From: an uncultured Anaerolineales bacterium
GTDB lineage: Bacteria; Chloroflexota; Anaerolineae; Anaerolineales; UBA11657
Length of the DNA: 7,428 nucleotides
Reading direction: 5' to 3'
NCBI GenBank assembly: GCA_913040765.1
Contig: CAJWIA010000067.1
Coordinates: forward strand, 1 to 7,428
Shown: positions 5,196-7,428 of the stretch, piece after piece
Position numbering within the stretch: position 1 is the first letter of the stretch
How the letters are laid out: every line of letters starts with the position of its first letter
Position numbers and translations under genes: made by a program
Notes under the pieces: model-generated
Seen by the model: only the letters and a program-made list of their open reading frames with translations
Told to the model about the DNA's origin: nothing
Database searches by the model: none

Positions 5196-6578
5196 TTACA
5201 AGCTTACTTCGGGAAGATGCTGCATTGCGTCCTTGATTTCTTGTTCTGGATATTCATGGTCATGAAGTGCTCCCTGAAGATAATCATCATAAGCACTTAG
5301 GTCAAAATGTGCGTGTCCACATAGATTGAATGTAATTACACGGCTTGTTCCTTCCTCTTTACATTTGATCGCTTCATCGATCGCTGCTTTTACAGCATGT
5401 GTAGTTTCAGGAGCTGGAACTATTCCCTCTGCTTGTGCAAACTGTCGCCCAGCAGCAAATGTTGATAGTTGTGGCAGAGCAATTGCTTCTATGTTCCCGT
5501 TGTCGTAGAGAGCGCTTACGTGTGGTGCCATTCCATGATAACGTAAACCGCCTGCATGAATCCCTGCAGGGACGAAGTTATGTCCTAGTGTATGCATTTT
5601 TACGATTGGAGCCATGCCAGCAGCATCTCCGAAATCAAACGTATACTCTCCTCTGGTGAGTGTTGGGCAAGACATAGGTTCTGCAGCTAATACTCTTGTC
5701 TCTGTATTGTTGGTGAAATTTTGGTGGAGAAACGGAAACGCAAATCCAGAGAAATTACTACCTCCACCAATACAACCAATAACCACGTCAGGATATTCTC
5801 CAGCCAAGTCAAACTGTTTTATTGTCTCTAAGCCCACTACAGTTTGGTGCATGAGGACTGGCCCCAGTACAGATCCAAGTGCGTACTTGAGTTTGCCTTG
5901 GGATGCTACTGCTGCTTCGACTGCCTCAGATATGGCGATACCAAGCGATCCAGGACTATTTGGATCATCTGCTAGTATTTGCTGACCAAAGTTGGTTATC
6001 TCCGATGGGCTAGGGTGTATGCTAGCTCCGTAGTTTTGCATCATTACCCGACGGTAAGGCTTCTGTTCATATGATACTTTTACCATATATACGTGGCATT
6101 CGAGTTCGAAAAATTTACAAGCCATCGCCAGTGCGCATCCCCACTGTCCGGCACCGGTCTCTGTCGTGAATCCAAGAGTACCTTCTTCTTTGGCATAAAA
6201 TGCTTGGGCAACTGCTGTATTGGGTTTATGAGAACCTACTGGAGATACACCTTCATACTTGTAGTAAATATGTGCAGGTGTATCCAGAGCCTTTTCAAGT
6301 CTTCGTGCACGGTAAAGAGGTGAAGGTCTCCACAGACGATATATCTCTCTTACTGGTTCCGGAATTTCAATCCAACGATCCATGCTGACTGCTTCACCAA
6401 TAAAGCGCATGGGAAATAGTGCAGAAAGGAAGTCGGGTGTAACAGGCTCTTTGGTTCCAGGATGTAACACTGCATTCCAGGCCGTTTCAGCAGGATTAAC
6501 GGGCATATCTGGGTTTATGTTGTACCATTCTTTTGGCATTTCATCTTCCGACAATACAAATTTGGTGTTGTCGCTCAT
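5196..6578 (-). CDS. trpB: tryptophan synthase beta chain, TrpB2 type
   Basis: This 460-residue PLP enzyme belongs to the TrpB2 branch, which is about 50-60 residues longer than TrpB1 and usually not partnered with TrpA; it condenses indole with serine to make tryptophan. The PLP lysine is Lys118 in GSHKPN. The catalytic-glutamate loop is ETGAGQWG (140-147) with Trp in place of the TrpB1 His, a TrpB2 mark. The PLP-phosphate loop is GGGSN (271-275), followed by [12 protein letters not shown] (384-395). The N-terminal extension ([13 protein letters not shown]) and the C-terminal tail ([18 protein letters not shown]) are also TrpB2-like. The position that binds the PLP ring nitrogen, Ser in most TrpBs, is Cys420 in [12 protein letters not shown] 6576-6578 has a strong ribosome site (AAAGGGAG, 8 bases away). 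No other trp gene is in view; livF lies 138 bases upstream on the same strand, so co-transcription is possible but not shown. Indole salvage is the usual proposal for such orphans. Confidence 0.95.
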   Translation of the reverse strand: MSDNTKFVLSEDEMPKEWYNINPDMPVNPAETAWNAVLHPGTKEPVTPDFLSALFPMRFIGEAVSMDRWIEIPEPVREIYRLWRPSPLYRARRLEKALDTPAHIYYKYEGVSPVGSHKPNTAVAQAFYAKEEGTLGFTTETGAGQWGCALAMACKFFELECHVYMVKVSYEQKPYRRVMMQNYGASIHPSPSEITNFGQQILADDPNSPGSLGIAISEAVEAAVASQGKLKYALGSVLGPVLMHQTVVGLETIKQFDLAGEYPDVVIGCIGGGSNFSGFAFPFLHQNFTNNTETRVLAAEPMSCPTLTRGEYTFDFGDAAGMAPIVKMHTLGHNFVPAGIHAGGLRYHGMAPHVSALYDNGNIEAIALPQLSTFAAGRQFAQAEGIVPAPETTHAVKAAIDEAIKCKEEGTSRVITFNLCGHAHFDLSAYDDYLQGALHDHEYPEQEIKDAMQHLPEVSL

Positions 6579-6638
6579 TGTTTTGTCTCCCTTTATATAC
6601 GTATGTGTTCTATTTGCTGAGATTTGCGATGTGCTGTT

Positions 6639-6667
6639 GCTATATTATCATATCACGTAATTGTCTA
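6639..6667 (-). promoter_or_regulatory. possible trpB promoter
   Basis: In the 138-base gap between livF and trpB the minus strand carries TAGACA (6662-6667, 5/6 match to -35) and, 17 bases on, TATAGC (6639-6644, 4/6 match to -10). This would give trpB its own start with a leader of about 55 bases. The gap is AT-rich and no clear livF terminator is seen, so read-through from livF remains possible. Confidence 0.22.
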
Positions 6668-6716
6668 AAGACTTATCACTAGTGGTTTAGTATCATAGTT
6701 TTGAAATAGATGTGTT

Positions 6717-7415
6717 TCATATCCCCAGATAGCGGTGTAGTAATGTAGTGTTCTCCTTCAGCATGTTTGCGTGCCCGTCAAATGAGATTCTTCCTTTGTT
6801 CATTACATAAACTCTGTCGACTAATTGCAATGCAAAAGGTACATTCTGCTCAACTAGTATGACCGAGACACCAAGTTGACACATCAGACTTATTGTTTTT
6901 CCTATTTTATTTAAAATGAGTGGGGCAAGTCCGTCTGACGGTTCGTCTAAAACCAACATCTTAGGGTTTGTCATTAGCGCTCGTGCGATTGCCACCATCT
7001 GTTGTTCTCCTCCACTCAATTGCCATCCCCAGTGGCTCAGTCGACCTTCTAAGGCTGGAAAAATACCGAGGATGCTATCAAGATCCCATTGTTGATTATG
7101 CCTATTCTTATATCCAATCATTATGTTTTCAAGTGTAGTGAGTGTTGGGAATATAGATCTGCCCTGATTTAATACACCTATTCCAAGGCGAGCAATGCGA
7201 TGTGATGCTAAATTGGTGATATTATTTCCGCAAAAATATATGTCACCATTTGATGCTGGTTGTCGACCTATGATAGACTTAACAAGGGTTGATTTCCCCG
7301 CTCCGTTACGACCTAATAGGGCGACTATCTCGTTTTTCATTATTTTCAAGGATACTCCCTGAAGTACATGCCTTTTTCCATAATAGGTGTCAATATCTTC
7401 AACCACTAACATCAT
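6717..7415 (-). CDS. livF: ABC transporter ATP-binding protein, LivF type
   Basis: This 232-residue cytoplasmic ATPase is one of two that power a branched-chain amino acid-type (Liv/HAAT) importer. Motifs in order: Walker A GRNGAGKST (35-43), Q-loop LNQGRSIFPTLT (82-93), signature LSGGEQQ (133-139), Walker B MLVLDEP (153-159) followed by SDGLAP, and VEQN (193-196), where LivF proteins carry Gln at the usual switch-His position. The QGRSIFPTLTTLENI block and the end DGHANMLKENTTLLHRYLGI are LivF-like and not LivG-like. The length is normal. The start has two adjacent ATGs (7413-7415 and 7410-7412), with GGGAAA 6-7 bases upstream as a ribosome site. The gene begins right after what looks like the end of livG, as expected for the last gene of a liv operon. 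The real substrate may be another amino acid, urea or amide, since the ATPase does not set specificity. Confidence 0.94.
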   Translation of the reverse strand: MMLVVEDIDTYYGKRHVLQGVSLKIMKNEIVALLGRNGAGKSTLVKSIIGRQPASNGDIYFCGNNITNLASHRIARLGIGVLNQGRSIFPTLTTLENIMIGYKNRHNQQWDLDSILGIFPALEGRLSHWGWQLSGGEQQMVAIARALMTNPKMLVLDEPSDGLAPLILNKIGKTISLMCQLGVSVILVEQNVPFALQLVDRVYVMNKGRISFDGHANMLKENTTLLHRYLGI

Positions 7416-7428
7416 TTATTGTTTCCCA
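7416..7428 (-). CDS. possible last codons of an upstream livG
   Basis: Reading into the window on the minus strand, GGG AAA CAA TAA gives Gly-Lys-Gln-stop, with the stop touching the livF ATG. Many LivG proteins end in AYLG plus one to three residues, and livG usually precedes livF with little or no gap. With only three codons visible this is a guess from context. A second frame would also stop, at TGA overlapping the livF start. Confidence 0.28.

Noticed and set aside
5326..6388. Several plus-strand open frames of 60-123 codons opposite trpB
   Set aside because: All are antisense to an intact, well-conserved TrpB2 and show no domain or ribosome site.
6597..6604. ATACGTAT palindrome in the trpB leader
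   Set aside because: Eight-base palindromes are expected by chance many times in a window of this size.
1..7428. Defence system, secondary-metabolite cluster, mobile element or CRISPR array
   Set aside because: Every sizeable frame is explained by a known housekeeping or metabolic family, and I saw no direct repeats, transposase, integrase, toxin pair or nuclease.

Overview
This is an ordinary-looking stretch of bacterial chromosome, AT-rich (I estimate about 40% G+C by eye), densely coded and with gene direction switching often. A bacterial acyl carrier protein, an HtrA lipoprotein protease and a Liv-type ABC ATPase rule out an archaeon. A type 2 isopentenyl-diphosphate isomerase coupled to a geranylgeranyl-type prenyl synthase, a stand-alone TrpB2 and a compact rhomboid fit an uncultured low-GC member of the Chloroflexota (Dehalococcoidia/SAR202-like). 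That placement comes from gene content and protein style only and is tentative. I see no insertion sequence, phage gene, CRISPR array, tRNA or rRNA.

Layout, left to right. (1) 1-734, minus: an HtrA/DegP-like serine protease lipoprotein, cut by the window edge just before its catalytic serine. (2) 735-1000: non-coding, with a possible htrA promoter and a perfect 13-bp hairpin downstream of acpP. (3) 1001-1237, minus: acyl carrier protein. (4) 1238-1383: a divergent control region with a good sigma-70-type promoter on each strand. (5) 1384-3437, plus: a two-gene isoprenoid operon, type 2 IPP isomerase followed by an (E)-prenyl diphosphate synthase, joined by an ATGA overlap. (6) 3471-4145, minus: rhomboid intramembrane protease, convergent with the operon. 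(7) 4146-4220: a short divergent intergenic region with an extended -10 and an inverted repeat. (8) 4221-5120, plus: a DHDPS-superfamily aldolase that reads like 4-hydroxy-2-oxoglutarate aldolase (HOGA1), not DapA. (9) 5121-5195: a 12-bp perfect hairpin between convergent genes. (10) 5196-6578, minus: TrpB2-type tryptophan synthase beta chain. (11) 6717-7415, minus: LivF-type ABC ATPase, with what may be the last codons of livG at the right edge.

How the genes work together. The isomerase and prenyl synthase form one pathway: IPP is converted to DMAPP, then DMAPP plus IPP units give an all-trans prenyl diphosphate, probably about C20. The acyl carrier protein facing them serves fatty acid synthesis, so the divergent control region separates the two lipid-precursor routes. 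LivF belongs to a branched-chain amino acid-type uptake system whose other parts lie beyond the right edge. TrpB2 and the aldolase are single genes of amino acid/keto acid metabolism with no visible pathway partners.

I did not find a convincing new biological system. The points most worth a second look are the divergent acpP/idi2 promoters (one of which corrects a start codon), the HOGA1-like aldolase, a cysteine at a normally serine PLP-contact position in TrpB2, and the long 3' hairpins that lack a U-tract.
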